From assembly GCA_933822405.4 (NCBI GenBank), contig CAKOGP040000435.1, positions 1 to 64,000 on the forward strand: 64,000 nucleotides of DNA, in the 5' to 3' direction. Positions 1 through 11,065 of this stretch are shown here, in pieces. How positions within the stretch are numbered: the stretch's first letter is position 1; each line of letters starts with the position of its first letter. Position numbers and translations under genes: made by a program. The DNA comes from Cylindrotheca closterium (Eukaryota > Bacillariophyta > Bacillariophyceae > Bacillariales > Bacillariaceae). A model generated the notes under the pieces. It saw only the letters and a program-made list of their open reading frames with translations. It did no database searches and was not told the origin of the DNA.

Positions 1-2460
1 ACCAACCGAACCAAGCTCACCAACCGAACCATCTTCGCCAACTGAACCAAGTTCTCCAACTGAGCCTTCTTCACCAACTGAACCAAGTTCTCCAACTGAG
101 CCTTCTTCGCCAACTGAACCAAGTTCTCCAACGGAGCCAAGCTCTCCAACCGAACCAAGTTCGCCAACTGAGCCATCTTCACCAACCGAACCAAGCTCTC
201 CAACCGAGCCTTCTTCGCCAACCGAACCTAGCTCTCCAACTGAACCAAGCTCACCAACCGAACCAAGCTCACCAACCGAGCCTTCTTCACCAACCGAACC
301 AAGCTCTCCAACCGAGCCAAGTTCTCCAAGTGAGCCATCTTCACCAACCGAACCTAGCTCTCCAACTGAGCCAAGCTCGCCAACTGAACCAAGTTCTCCA
401 ACTGAGCCATCTTCGCCAACTGAACCAAGTTCTCCAACTGAGCCATCTTCGCCAACTGAACCAAGTTCTCCAACCGAGCCTTCGTCTCCAACTGAGCCAT
501 CTTCGCCGACCGAACCTAGCTCTCCAACGGAGCCAAGCTCTCCAACTGAGCCTTCTTCGCCCACCGAACCTAGCTCTCCAACTGAACCAAGCTCGCCAAC
601 CGAACCTAGCTCACCAACTGAGCCAAGCTCACCAACGGAACCAAGCTCCCCAACTGAGCCATCTTCGCCAGCTGAACCAAGTTCTCCAACCGAACCTAGC
701 TCGCCAACCGAACCAAGTTCTCCAACGGAGCCAAGCTCTCCAACCGAACCAAATTCGCCAACGGAGCCATCTTCACCAACCGAACCAAGCTCTCCAACCG
801 AGCCTTCATCGCCAACCGAACCTAGCTCTCCAACTGAGCCAAGCTCGCCAACCGAACCAAGCTCTCCAACTGAACCAAGCTCACCAACCGAGCCTTCTTC
901 ACCAACTGAACCAAGCTCACCAACCGAGCCTTCTTCACCAACTGAACCTAGCTCTCCAACCGAGCCAAGTTCTCCAAGTGAGCCATCTTCACCAACCGAA
1001 CCAAGTTCTCCAACCGAGCCTTCTTCGCCAACCGAACCAAGCTTCCAAGTGAGCCAAGCTCACCAACCGAGCCTTCTTCACCAACCGAACCAAGCTCTCC
1101 AACCGAGCCAAGTTCTCCAACCGAGCCTTCCTCGCCAACTGAACCAAGCTCACCAACCGAGCCTTCTTCACCAACCGAACCAAGCTCTCCAAGTGAGCCA
1201 AGCTCACCAACCGAGCCTTCTTCACCAACCGAACCAAGCTCACCAACCGAGCCTTCTTCACCAACTGAACCAAGCTCTCCAACCGAGCCAAGTTCTCCAA
1301 GTGAACCATCTTCGCCAACCGAACCAAGCTCTCCAACCGAACCAAGCTCTCCAACCGAGCCATCTTCACCAACTGAACCAAGCTCACCAACCGAGCCTTC
1401 TTCACCAACTGAACCTAGCTCTCCAACCGAGCCAAGTTCTCCAAGTGAGCCATCTTCGCCAACCGAACCAAGCTCTCCAACCGAGCCATCTTCACCAACT
1501 GAACCAAGCTCACCAACCGAGCCTTCCTCGCCAACCGAGCCAAGTTCTCCAACCGAGCCATCTTCACCAACTGAACCAAGCTCACCAACCGAGCCAAGTT
1601 CTCCAACCGAGCCTTCCTCGCCAACTGAACCAAGCTCACCAACCGAACCAAGCTCACCAACCGAGCCTTCTTCACCAACCGAACCAAGCTCACCAACCGA
1701 GCCTTCTTCACCAACTGAACCAAGCTCACCAACCGAGCCAAGTTCTCCAAGTGAGCCATCTTCACCAACCGAACCAAGTTCTCCAAGTGAGCCATCTTCA
1801 CCAACCGAACCAAGCTCTCCAACTGAACCAAGCTCTCCAACTGAACCAAGCTCACCAACCGAGCCTTCTTCACCAACTGAACCTAGCTCTCCAACCGAGC
1901 CAAGTTCTCCAAGTGAACCATCTTCGCCAACCGAACCAAGCTCTCCAACCGAACCAAGCTCTCCAACCGAGCCATCTTCACCAACTGAACCAAGCTCTCC
2001 AACCGAACCAAGCTCTCCAACCGAGCCATCTTCACCAACTGAACCTAGCTCTCCAACCGAGCCAAGTTCTCCAAGTGAGCCATCTTCGCCAACCGAACCA
2101 AGCTCTCCAAGTGAGCCATCTTCACCAACTGAGCCAAGTTCTCCAACCGAGCCTTCCTCGCCAACCGAGCCAAGTTCTCCAACTGAGCCAAGCTCACCAA
2201 CTGAACCTAGCTCTCCAACCGAGCCAAGTTCTCCAAGTGAGCCATCTTCACCAACCGAACCAAGCTCACCAACCGAGCCTTCTTCACCAACTGAACCAAG
2301 CTCACCAACCGAGCCATCTTCGCCAACCGAACCAAGCTCTCCAAGTGAGCCATCTTCACCAACCGAGCCTTCTTCACCAACTGAACCTAGCTCTCCAAGT
2401 GAGCCATCTTCGCCAACCGAGCCAAGCTCTCCATCTGAGCCAATTGTTCCGGGTTCTCCC
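1..2460 (+). repeat. 18-bp coding tandem repeat (PSSPTE)
   Basis: Almost every 18 bases repeat as CCA AGC/AGT TCN CCA ACN GAR with synonymous and a few replacing changes (T to S). Codon variants recur in blocks of several units, for example AGTTCTCCAAGTGAGCCATC, which points to higher-order unequal exchange. The opposite strand reads as a long open GELGSVGED pattern, which is only a by-product of the repeat. Confidence 0.95.
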
Positions 2461-3426
2461 ACGGATATCCCTCCATCTGAGCCAAGTTCTCCAACCGAGC
2501 CTTCCTCGCCAACAGAACCAAGCTCTCCAACTGAGCCATCTTCACCAACCGAACCAAGCTCTCCAAGCATTGGTGCTCCAACTTCCGAAAACGAAGGACC
2601 AACCACTCCAACTAGTCCAACCGGCCCAAGCTCTCCCACCTCTCCATCTGGAAGTAAGGGTGATCCACATTTCAAGACCTGGAGAAACGAGCACTTTGAA
2701 TACCATGGACAGTGTGATTTGGTTCTTGCCAAGGATGATACCTTTGCTGATGGACTCGGCTTCGATGTTCAAATTCGTACCAAGCTTGTTCGTTACTGGT
2801 CTTACATTCAACGAGCTGCCATTCGCATCGGCGATGATATTTTGGAGGTTGAAGGTAGTGCTGACATTTCTGAAATGAAGCCTAAGTACTGGTTCAACTT
2901 TGATTACCAAGAAGATACCAAGACCATTGGTGGCTTCCCATTGAGAATCACCGAGGGATATGGCGCCAACCGCAAGCACGGATTTGAAATTGACTTGACC
3001 TCCAAGTACCCTGGTGTCAAGATTATGATTGGAACCATGAAGGAATTCGTTAAGATTGAATTCATTGGTGCCTCTGTCGAAGCCTTTGGCAGCGCCGTTG
3101 GTATGTTGGGAGACTTCGAAACTGGAAAGACCTTTGCCCGTGATGGAGCTACTGTGTTGGATGATTTCAACGACTTTGGAAACGAATGGCAAATCCAACC
3201 ATCGGACAACATGTTGTTCCATGACATTTCGAATCCTCAGTTCCCCAAGCGTTGCGTTCTTCCTGAAGATCCTCAAGGACAACGTCGCCGCCTTTTGACC
3301 GAGGCCTCCGTCAGTATTGAAGATGCCGAAAAAGCATGCGCCAGTCTGACCGATGCCATCGACCGCAAGGATTGTGTTTATGATATCATTGCCACTCAAG
3401 ACATGGACATGGCCGGTGCCTATTAG
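1..3426 (+). CDS. Secreted GDPH/vWD-like protein with PSSPTE repeats, 5' partial, one-base frameshift
   Basis: The left edge cuts this gene, so its signal peptide and any Cys-rich domain are not visible. From base 2 the frame encodes about 140 tandem copies of a six-residue PSSPTE unit (18-bp period), a mucin-like, probably O-glycosylated stalk. At 1043-1044 a C is missing (AGCTTCC where other copies read AGCTCTCC), so the repeat continues in the next frame to about 2640. A short PTSPTGPSS spacer then leads into a domain opening GDPHFKTW with an FEYHGQCDLVL segment, and a later VGMLGDF motif, as in von Willebrand D-like folds. The protein ends in an RKDCVYDII...AGAY tail with stop at 3424-3426. 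Both neighbours downstream carry the same C-terminal domain, which fixes the reading frame. Likely extracellular and adhesive (inference). Without correcting the frameshift, translation would run out of frame to 2878 and lose the whole domain. Confidence 0.82.
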
Positions 3427-4968
3427 AAAAATTACCACTGGTGTCCAACCGATCTGATCTGATCTTATCTCACACGGGTTATCAAAATAAATTCAAATAT
3501 AATTGAATCATTCATATGTTATACTGCATTGTATTGATGTTATTGTTGTTATATTGTGCTTGTGAACTCTTTTGATGGATTGTATAAAAATAATGATTCA
3601 CCACGGATATTATAATACCTATTCTCTTACTGGTACCCAGTGCACACTGGTACCCAGTGCGAGTTCCATCGATCCTGTAGAATAGGTGACGGATACGCCC
3701 ATCGGTAGAAACTTCGTTTTCAATCTTCTATTTATATAATAGATTAATTTCTATCGTTTCAGTGTCACTTATAGTAGCATGCCCCTGTAAGGAACTGATA
3801 TAATAACAACTGCCATAGTTGCTAGTAGTAGGTGTCACTTGTTCACCTTTGGAATCTAATCATTGTCTCAATTCCGTGCACCAAGGCCTTGTTGATTGTT
3901 TTCTCGTCAGAATAAACCCATCCCCTGTGACCACAAGGTAGTAAACTGTCGTAGCGCGGCCTTATGGTGGCAACTTGGCCATCAAGGAACCTAGCAAGAG
4001 TTTGCCTCTGTTTTTCGCCTTTGCATCTTACTCAAAAATCGGTTGATTATTGCATTTCTTCAATCATGTAATACACATGTAGTCTCTTTGGCGGCGAGCT
4101 TGAGCCTGGATTTGGTCCTTCCTCACCTTGCTTGATTCCCAAAATATTGAGTCCATGGACGACGCAAAATCTGACTACCATCATCAATGACGTCAACTTC
4201 TACGCTGCATATATCTTGAAATATTCGTGACCTCAAATTCAGAGTGCGATGAATCTCCGATTTCTGATTGGATCTGCGATATGAAGGCACAGATGATGTT
4301 ATTAGAGGTGCTCGAACGTCATTTCAAAAGTTTCAGAGGCATCGGTCGACATACATCAAACAATCATTGTTACCTTGTTCAAAATCCGTCAAATAGAGTA
4401 TATATTATATTCTTGCGACGGTATGCATGAGGCCAGTGCTGTGTTGTAAAGACACTTTATTGCAATCCTGTTGCTTTCTTTTCTTTTCTTCTCTTGGTTT
4501 TCTTTTCTTTCCTTTTTCTTCCTCTTCCCCCTTCATTTTCCCCGGGGGATCTACAGTAGTATAAATAGTTGCACCGTGACGAGTGAGTGTGCGTGTTGAA
4601 TTCGATAGAAACGTAAAATAAGACCAAACATGCTAAATGGCCCCTTTCACTTAAAGGAGGTCATTCTTGTCATTTCATTTATAAGCGTTTGAACTCGCAC
4701 AATAATTGTTGGATAGCACCTTCTTATCTAAACATTGTTAGGTTACTTCTCGCTCCCGTTTAATTTTTTCGCTCCTAAGTAATTGCCTTATATTCTAATC
4801 GTGAGGTCATGACGGTAAAACTAGTACTAGTTTTTCGCACCTTTGTACCTAGGACCAATCTTGCTTTGCGGTCACTTTTGTCTTGTCGTACCATACCAGT
4901 TACCCGATTTCACGCCCACAATCGCAAAGACAAAACAAAACAAAACAAAACAAAAAGAAAGAAATAGA
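3427..4968. other. Intergenic, 1.5 kb, between the first two GDPH genes
   Basis: No convincing gene on either strand; the only open stretch (4227-4430) has no recognisable features. It contains a duplicated quasi-palindrome around GGTACCCAGTGC at about 3632-3662, a pyrimidine-rich tract at 4471-4541, and a TATAAATA at 4560-4567 that could belong to a promoter but lies 400 bases from the start codon. The last 40 bases before the next gene are a CAAAA repeat. Confidence 0.6.
4931..4955 (+). repeat. (CAAAA)n leader repeat
   Basis: Five CAAAA units lie 14 bases before the ATG at 4969, in the presumed 5' leader. A very similar CAAAA run stands just before the ATG at 40816, upstream of an unrelated gene. 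Confidence 0.8.
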
Positions 4969-6690
4969 ATGAAACTAAACGTACTTGGTTTGATGGCTCT
5001 TGCAGCCTTTGCTGCTCCTTCTCTAACCGAAGCCAAGAAAAACAATGGCAATGGGAAAAATAGTGGTGGCGGAAGCACAACCACAACCACAACCACAAGC
5101 GGTACTGGCGGTGGAAACAACATTGGTCTATGCGCCGATCAATCAGTCTGCCTTAGCTTTACCACACCTGTGGCTGAAACCGGCGGTTGTTCGCTCAGTG
5201 GAACTTGCGGTGTCAAGGTCTGCATGGTCTTGGACACTACCCAGAGTGGATGTGCTAAAGATGGTCCAATCAGTCACTTGTGTGCCGCAAGTGAAGGTGG
5301 ATGTGCTGCCTATGCCAGCGATGGAAGCCCTCTAACCGGAAAGGGAAGTTCCAGTGATTGTTCCAGTGATATCTTCAGTGGAAAGTGCGAGCCTTCTAGT
5401 TCTCAAACCAAGATTACCATGTGTCAAATTGGTGAGCCAGGAGAAACTCTTTACTGGGCCCTCAAGGATTCCTCAACAACCGATACCGGACCGTATGACT
5501 ACACTGGTACTTACACCTTTGACAACGATGGCACCACGTGCTCGCCAACCATCTCCTGTGAAGGTGGACAATTGGAGAATATCCAGTGTGCGGATCCCAA
5601 CAATGGCATGTACGACTCTACCCGTGTTTGGAAGTACGAGATCCCTAGCGCTGGCTCTTGCAGCGTCTGCACTGCTGAGCCCGATCCTACTCCCTTTCCC
5701 ACCTCTGGACCTACCTCTCCACCTACTCCAGTCCCCACTTCGGGACCTACTCCAGTCCCCACCTCTGGACCTACCCCCACTCCCACTCCAGTTCCCACTT
5801 CGGGACCTACCTATTCACCAACCTCCACTCCTACTGGGTCACCCGTTGCTCCTCCACCCACCCCCGAAATCCAACCAACTCCAACGGCACCCACTCCTGG
5901 TACCACCACGGACAATGCTGGATCCAATGGAGATCCCCATTTCAAGACCTGGGTCGGAGAACACTTTGAATATCACGGACAGTGTGATTTGGTGCTCGCC
6001 AAGGATGCCAATTTTGCCGACGGTCTCGGTTTGGACGTCCAAATCCGTACCAAGTTGGTCCGATTCTGGTCGTACATCAAGTCCGCTGCCATTCGCATCG
6101 GCAACGATGTCTTTGAGATTGAAGGATCGGCCAATGGCGTCGAAGACGTTCGTTATTGGATCAATATGGAATTCCAAGGTAAAGTGGACACTGTCGGTGG
6201 CTTTCCCCTCAAAATCCTCCCGGCCAACAAGGGCAGCAAGCGATTCATTCAAATCGACTTGAGTTCCAAATACCCAGGTGCCATGATTGAAATGCAACTC
6301 TGGAAGGAATTCGTCAAGGTTGACTTTATCAATCCAACCGCCGAAGCCTTTGGCAATACCGTGGGCATGTTGGGAGAATTCAAGACGGGCAAGACTTTGG
6401 CCCGCGATGGAGCCACTGTCGTGGATGACTTTCACGCCCTTGGAAACGAATGGCAAGTGGTCCCCACCGAATTGATGCTGTTCCATCAAACGGAACATCC
6501 ACAATTCCCCAGCAAGTGCATTGAACCCGAAGATCCTCGTGGGGATCGTCGCCGCCGTCTGGAAGAGTCCTCCGTCAATGTGGAAGATGCCGAAAAGGCA
6601 TGTTCCGCCTTGACCGACGAACTTGACCGCAAGGATTGCGTTTACGATATCATTGCCACCCAAGACATGGATATGGCTGGTGCCTACTAA
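4969..6690 (+). CDS. Secreted Cys-rich / PTS-linker / GDPH (vWD-like) protein
   Basis: 573 residues. I chose the ATG at 4969 because it opens a clean signal peptide (MKLNVLGLMALAAFAA..., cleavage near residue 22); the frame is open further upstream but lacks an ATG there. Residues about 52-233 form a Cys-rich domain with some 16 cysteines and ordered motifs GCAKDGPISHLCAAS, GKCEPSSSQTKI and GEPGETLYWALKDSS. Residues 234-310 are a Pro/Thr/Ser linker with PTSGPTPVP repeats. From residue 320 the GDPHFKTW domain runs to the C-terminus and ends in RKDCVYDIIATQDMDMAGAY. No introns. It is the middle of three tandem paralogues. From memory, proteins with a GDPH domain, PTS stretches and Cys-rich units were described in diatom adhesive trails, so an extracellular adhesive role is likely but inferred. 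Base composition matches the neighbours. Confidence 0.9.
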   Translation: MKLNVLGLMALAAFAAPSLTEAKKNNGNGKNSGGGSTTTTTTTSGTGGGNNIGLCADQSVCLSFTTPVAETGGCSLSGTCGVKVCMVLDTTQSGCAKDGPISHLCAASEGGCAAYASDGSPLTGKGSSSDCSSDIFSGKCEPSSSQTKITMCQIGEPGETLYWALKDSSTTDTGPYDYTGTYTFDNDGTTCSPTISCEGGQLENIQCADPNNGMYDSTRVWKYEIPSAGSCSVCTAEPDPTPFPTSGPTSPPTPVPTSGPTPVPTSGPTPTPTPVPTSGPTYSPTSTPTGSPVAPPPTPEIQPTPTAPTPGTTTDNAGSNGDPHFKTWVGEHFEYHGQCDLVLAKDANFADGLGLDVQIRTKLVRFWSYIKSAAIRIGNDVFEIEGSANGVEDVRYWINMEFQGKVDTVGGFPLKILPANKGSKRFIQIDLSSKYPGAMIEMQLWKEFVKVDFINPTAEAFGNTVGMLGEFKTGKTLARDGATVVDDFHALGNEWQVVPTELMLFHQTEHPQFPSKCIEPEDPRGDRRRRLEESSVNVEDAEKACSALTDELDRKDCVYDIIATQDMDMAGAY

Positions 6691-7912
6691 AACAATTGTA
6701 TTGTATTGTATTGTATTGATTTGATTTCAAATGATTTCACATGATTTGATTAGGGAAACAAACCACACAAAATGCACAAAGCCAAATGCACACACAAGTG
6801 TTTGTCATGATATAATACTATTATACTAACTATATACTAATATATATATTTTTTAAAACATATTATTTGGAATTCAACAGAATCGATACTACCGTACACT
6901 GTAGTATTACATACTGTACACGGTATGTATAGATCGCAAGATGGTATATCTTTGGCAGACACCAGCAAGTGGTGCGAAGATTTGCTCATGCCAACAAATA
7001 TATACTACTACGCAGTCCAATGGCAGTCGCCAGTAGTAGGTGTACCAAAATATAAACATAAGTAGTAGGTAATACAATATAAAAATAAATTTTTGTTTGG
7101 CAGACCACGACAATCATTGTGTCAACAAAAAAGCAAGAGCAGGAAGTGAACCCTTGTCACCAGAAGCAATCATATCCTCAAATAACACAACTTTTGCTCG
7201 AAACAGGGAAATGGATGAGGGTTGGAATCTACCGGTACGATGGTCGTACCTACTCATATATACATACACACAGAAATACGCGAGAGGAGACCCTGTCATG
7301 CTTTACCGGTATGTACCTATGCTGCCCATGACGACTCATGACGCATGAGTGAGTCAAACAATCATCCACAATATGATAGTCTGAAATCATCAATAAAGAC
7401 CGACACGATTCCTCGCCAAAAGACATATGCCCAAGATCCAAATCAGGGTGCAGATCTATCCGATTCTACCCAAGGTGAAATGTACATTCCACTACCCCGG
7501 TACAGTAAAGTACGCGTAAGTTGGAACTACCAGGTACGAAGACGAATTGTTGCAAAAAAAAGATCCTTTTGAATACCGAAGTCTCTTGTTTTCAATCGCG
7601 TGAGATCCTTTGGTCGGTAGGCATTAAGTAAAAGTGGTCACAGAGAATGTGGTCGTATCGTCATTCATAAATTCGAGAACCCCTTTCTGGCATTATGGTC
7701 GCACGGGGATGTCACAACTTCGATCGACATTCTTTCAGTGGCCACAATGTGAACTGATTGGGCTTGGAAAAAGAACCCGTCGCAAGTTTCAAGATCGGAA
7801 ACAAGAATGTCCGTCACAAATCAACATTACGATCACCGTCTCTTGTTTGTTTCATCGTCCATCGTTTCATAAAATTCGAAAGAAAAACAAACAAACTGAA
7901 AATTGGCTTGAC
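6691..7912. other. Intergenic, 1.2 kb, between the second and third GDPH genes
   Basis: A TTGTA-type pentamer repeat (6697-6716) sits right after the stop, followed by AT-rich sequence. Several ACCGGTA/GGTACC short palindromes occur (about 7241, 7305, 7497). Small open frames overlap one another on both strands and show no protein-like character. The frame of the next gene is open from 7634, but its signal peptide starts at 7913, so the upstream part is taken as leader. Confidence 0.6.
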
Positions 7913-10900
7913 ATGTTCGTCCAAGCCCTCGCCCTATCTCTCCTCGCCCTTGCGACTCCTGGAGTCGATGCTGGTAAGCCAGTCAAGGGCAAAACAGTAA
8001 AAGCAAACCTTGGTCTTTGCTCTGCTCAAGCAGAATGCATCGACTTTACCATCAAGAAGCGTGACAGCAGCCGCTGTAAGCCCGATGGCAACTGCCCTGT
8101 CGAAGTCTGTATGATCTTGGACACCACCAAGGATGGATGTATGAAAGAAGGCCCTATCAGTCACTTGTGTGCTGCAAGCGATGGTGATGGATGTGCCGCT
8201 TTCGAAGAAGATGGTATTACCCCTCTCACTGGAAAGGGAAATTCTACGGACTGTACTCTTACAGGAGCTGACGAATCTGCCGCTTTTGATGGCAAGTGCG
8301 AACCTACTGATGATCAGACTCGTATTGTTATGTGCCAAGAAGGTGAAGCAGGAGAAACCCTTTTTTGGGCACTCAAGGATTCCAGTGTCGAAGACTTTGC
8401 CTCCTACGACTTTACTGGTGGCTTCACCTTTGACAAAGATTCTACGACATGCTCTCCAACGATAGAATGTACAGGAGATTCCGGTTTCCAATGCGCTGAT
8501 CCAAGCAATGGAATGTTTGAGAAAACTCGTGTGTGGAAATACACAATTCCTGCCAATGATGGCGGTGCTTGTGATTTATGTGCTCCTCCTCCCGAAGAAG
8601 AAAAAGAGCCTGTTACTGCTGAAGGTGGCAAGAACAACCTCGCCCTTTGCTCTGCCCAAAAGGATTGCATTGACTTTACTATCAATAAGCGCGAGAGTCC
8701 CAGTTGCAATCTCAGTGGTAACTGCGGAATTGAAGTGTGTTTGATCTTGGACACCACCAAGGATGGCTGTGCCAAGGAGGGCCCCATCAGTCACTTATGT
8801 GCTGCAAGCGATGCCCATGGATGTGCCGCATATGCTGCCGATGGAACCCCTATGACTGGAAAAGGTAGCTCTTCGGATTGTAACCTTACTGGACTGGACG
8901 GCGCTTCCGCTTTTGATGGCAAGTGTGAACCTTCAGAACAACAAACCAAGATTGTCATGTGTCAAGAAGGTGAACCAGGGGAAACTCTCCACTGGGGTCT
9001 GAAGGATTCCAGTGTTACCGACCTTGGCTCCTACGACTATACTGGTGATTTTACCTTTGACAATGATTCTACGACATGCTCGCCAGTGATTGAATGTACG
9101 GGAGATTCTGGTTTGCAATGCGCTGATCCGAAGAATGGAATGTACGACGCTACTCGAGTTTGGAAATACACAATCCCTACGAATGACAGCAGTGCTTGCG
9201 ATCTATGTGGCTCCAGTGGAACTTCTGATACCAATGTTGTCGATTCTGCTACCAGTGATGGTGACTCTGGATCAGTTGGATCTTCCGGTGCCGACTCTGA
9301 AACTGCCGCTGACTCTGGTACCAATGATGGTGACGCGAACTCTGATGTCGACTCTGAATCAAGTGGATCTTCTGGTAGCAACTCTGGAGTTGACTCTGAT
9401 ACCGGTAATGTTGACGTGACTAGCTCTGATTATCCTGACCCTATCTCTACCAATGATGGTGATGCGGCTAGCTCTGATGTCGACTCTGAATCAATTGGAT
9501 CTTATGGTGATGTCGACTCTCAATCAATTGGAGCTTCTAGTGACGACTCTGAAACCAACGCTGACTCTGATACCAGTGACGCTGACGCGAGTAGCACCGA
9601 TGGAAACTCTGCTGATATTGCGGTTGCTCCAACTGCCACTGCTGATCCTCCTACAACTGATACCACTGACGGTGACGTGACAAACTCTGATGGAGACTCT
9701 GAATCAACTGCATCTGCTGATAGCAATTCTGGAACCAACGCTGACTCTGATACCAGTGACGCTGACGCGAGTAGCGCCGATGGAGACTCTGCTGATATTG
9801 TGGTTGCTCCAACTGCCACTGCTGATCCTCCTACAACTGATACCACTGACGGTGACGTGACAAACTCTGATGGAGACTCTGAATCAACTGCATCTGCTGA
9901 TAGCAATTCTGGAACCAACGCTGACTCTGATACCAGTGACGCTGACGCGAGTAGCGCCGATGGAGACTCTGCTGATATTGTGGTTGCTCCAACTGCCACT
10001 GCTGATCCTCCTACAACTGATACCACTGACGGTGACGTGACAAACTCTGATGGAGACTCTGAATCAACTGCATCTGCTGATAGCAATTCTGGAACCAACG
10101 CTGACTCTGATACCAGTGACGCTGACGCGAGTAGCGCCGATGGAGACTCTGCTGATATTGCGGTTGCTCCAACTGCCACTGCTGATCCTCCTACAACTGT
10201 GAATCCACCAACTGCAGTTCTGCCACCAATTGTTCCCGATACGGACCTAGCCAGCTACGAGGCCGGAAGTCAAGGTGATCCCCACTTCAAGACTTGGAGA
10301 AACGAGCACTACGAATACCATGGACAGTGTGACATGGTCTTGGTCAAGGATCCGAACTTCGCAGATGGTCTTGGTTTGGATGTTCAAATCCGTACCAAGT
10401 TGGTTCGCTTCTGGTCCTACATCAAGAGTGCCGCCATTCGCATTGGCAACGACGTCTTTGAGATTGAAGGTAGTGTGGATGGACCCATTGGAGAAATTCG
10501 TTACTGGTACAACATGGAGTTCAAGGGTCCTGTCAAGACTGTTGGTGGTTTCCCACTCACGATACGCAGTAACGGCCAATCCAAGAAGCAGGTTGTTCAA
10601 ATCGACTTGGGCTCCAAGTACCCTGGATCTATTATTGAGTTCCAGATCTTCAAGGAGTTCGTCAAGGTTGACTTTTTGAAACCAACTGCCGATGCCTTTG
10701 GCAACACAGTCGGTATGCTGGGCGACTTCAGGACTGGCAAGACTTTGGCTCGTGACAGAGCAACAGAGATGCACGATTTCCGCGAACTTGGAAACGAATG
10801 GCAAGTCCATCCCCACGATATGATGCTCTTCCACATTACTGAGCAGCCCCAATTCCCAACTCAGTGCCTTGAGCCTGAAGACCCCCGTGGTGCACGTCGT

Positions 10901-11038
10901 CGCCGCCTCGAAGAGTCCTCCGTCAGTTTGGACGATGCTGAAAAAGCATGCGCTGATCTGACCGACGAACTCGACCGCAAGGACTGCGTCTATGACATTA
11001 TCGCCACACAAGACATGACCATGGCCGGAGCCTATTGA
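7913..11038 (+). CDS. Secreted protein: two Cys-rich domains, Asp/Ser repeat linker, GDPH (vWD-like) domain
   Basis: 1041 residues. The ATG at 7913 opens a signal peptide (MFVQALALSLLALATPGVDA). It carries two tandem copies of the Cys-rich domain seen once in the gene upstream, at residues about 32-223 and 240-432, each with GPISHLCAAS and GEPGETL/GEAGETL motifs and a terminal CDLC. Residues 433-787 are a strongly acidic Asp/Ser/Thr/Ala linker with three 60-residue repeats. The GDPHFKTW domain starts at residue 788 and ends in the same VYDIIATQDMTMAGAY tail. No introns. Compared with its two paralogues the ends are conserved and only the linker chemistry differs: acidic here, PTS/GP-rich and PSSPTE-rich there. 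Acidic Asp/Ser stretches could bind calcium or silica surfaces (inference). Extracellular adhesive or cell-wall function is the likely role. Confidence 0.9.
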   Translation: MFVQALALSLLALATPGVDAGKPVKGKTVKANLGLCSAQAECIDFTIKKRDSSRCKPDGNCPVEVCMILDTTKDGCMKEGPISHLCAASDGDGCAAFEEDGITPLTGKGNSTDCTLTGADESAAFDGKCEPTDDQTRIVMCQEGEAGETLFWALKDSSVEDFASYDFTGGFTFDKDSTTCSPTIECTGDSGFQCADPSNGMFEKTRVWKYTIPANDGGACDLCAPPPEEEKEPVTAEGGKNNLALCSAQKDCIDFTINKRESPSCNLSGNCGIEVCLILDTTKDGCAKEGPISHLCAASDAHGCAAYAADGTPMTGKGSSSDCNLTGLDGASAFDGKCEPSEQQTKIVMCQEGEPGETLHWGLKDSSVTDLGSYDYTGDFTFDNDSTTCSPVIECTGDSGLQCADPKNGMYDATRVWKYTIPTNDSSACDLCGSSGTSDTNVVDSATSDGDSGSVGSSGADSETAADSGTNDGDANSDVDSESSGSSGSNSGVDSDTGNVDVTSSDYPDPISTNDGDAASSDVDSESIGSYGDVDSQSIGASSDDSETNADSDTSDADASSTDGNSADIAVAPTATADPPTTDTTDGDVTNSDGDSESTASADSNSGTNADSDTSDADASSADGDSADIVVAPTATADPPTTDTTDGDVTNSDGDSESTASADSNSGTNADSDTSDADASSADGDSADIVVAPTATADPPTTDTTDGDVTNSDGDSESTASADSNSGTNADSDTSDADASSADGDSADIAVAPTATADPPTTVNPPTAVLPPIVPDTDLASYEAGSQGDPHFKTWRNEHYEYHGQCDMVLVKDPNFADGLGLDVQIRTKLVRFWSYIKSAAIRIGNDVFEIEGSVDGPIGEIRYWYNMEFKGPVKTVGGFPLTIRSNGQSKKQVVQIDLGSKYPGSIIEFQIFKEFVKVDFLKPTADAFGNTVGMLGDFRTGKTLARDRATEMHDFRELGNEWQVHPHDMMLFHITEQPQFPTQCLEPEDPRGARRRRLEESSVSLDDAEKACADLTDELDRKDCVYDIIATQDMTMAGAY
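9661..10200 (+). repeat. Three 180-bp coding tandem repeats
   Basis: Copies 9661-9840 and 9841-10020 are identical base for base. Copy 10021-10200 differs only at 10161 (C for T) and 10200 (T for A). A partial, slightly diverged copy precedes them at about 9552-9660. Each unit encodes 60 residues of the acidic linker. The identity implies very recent duplication or gene conversion, or an assembly effect. Confidence 0.95.
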
Positions 11039-11065
11039 AAAGTCAAAAACACTGCATATTATTAG

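Noticed and set aside
948..2732. Minus-strand open frame of 594 residues with collagen-like GELGSVGED repeats
   Set aside because: It is the complement of the PSSPTE repeat and exists only because an 18-bp repeat without stop codons is open on several frames. The plus-strand frame leads into a real conserved domain.
330..2878. Plus-strand frames reading HQPNLALQ / HQPSLLHQ repeats
   Set aside because: Alternative frames of the same repeat. They join across the frameshift but contain no domain and end at 2878 inside the GDPH region.
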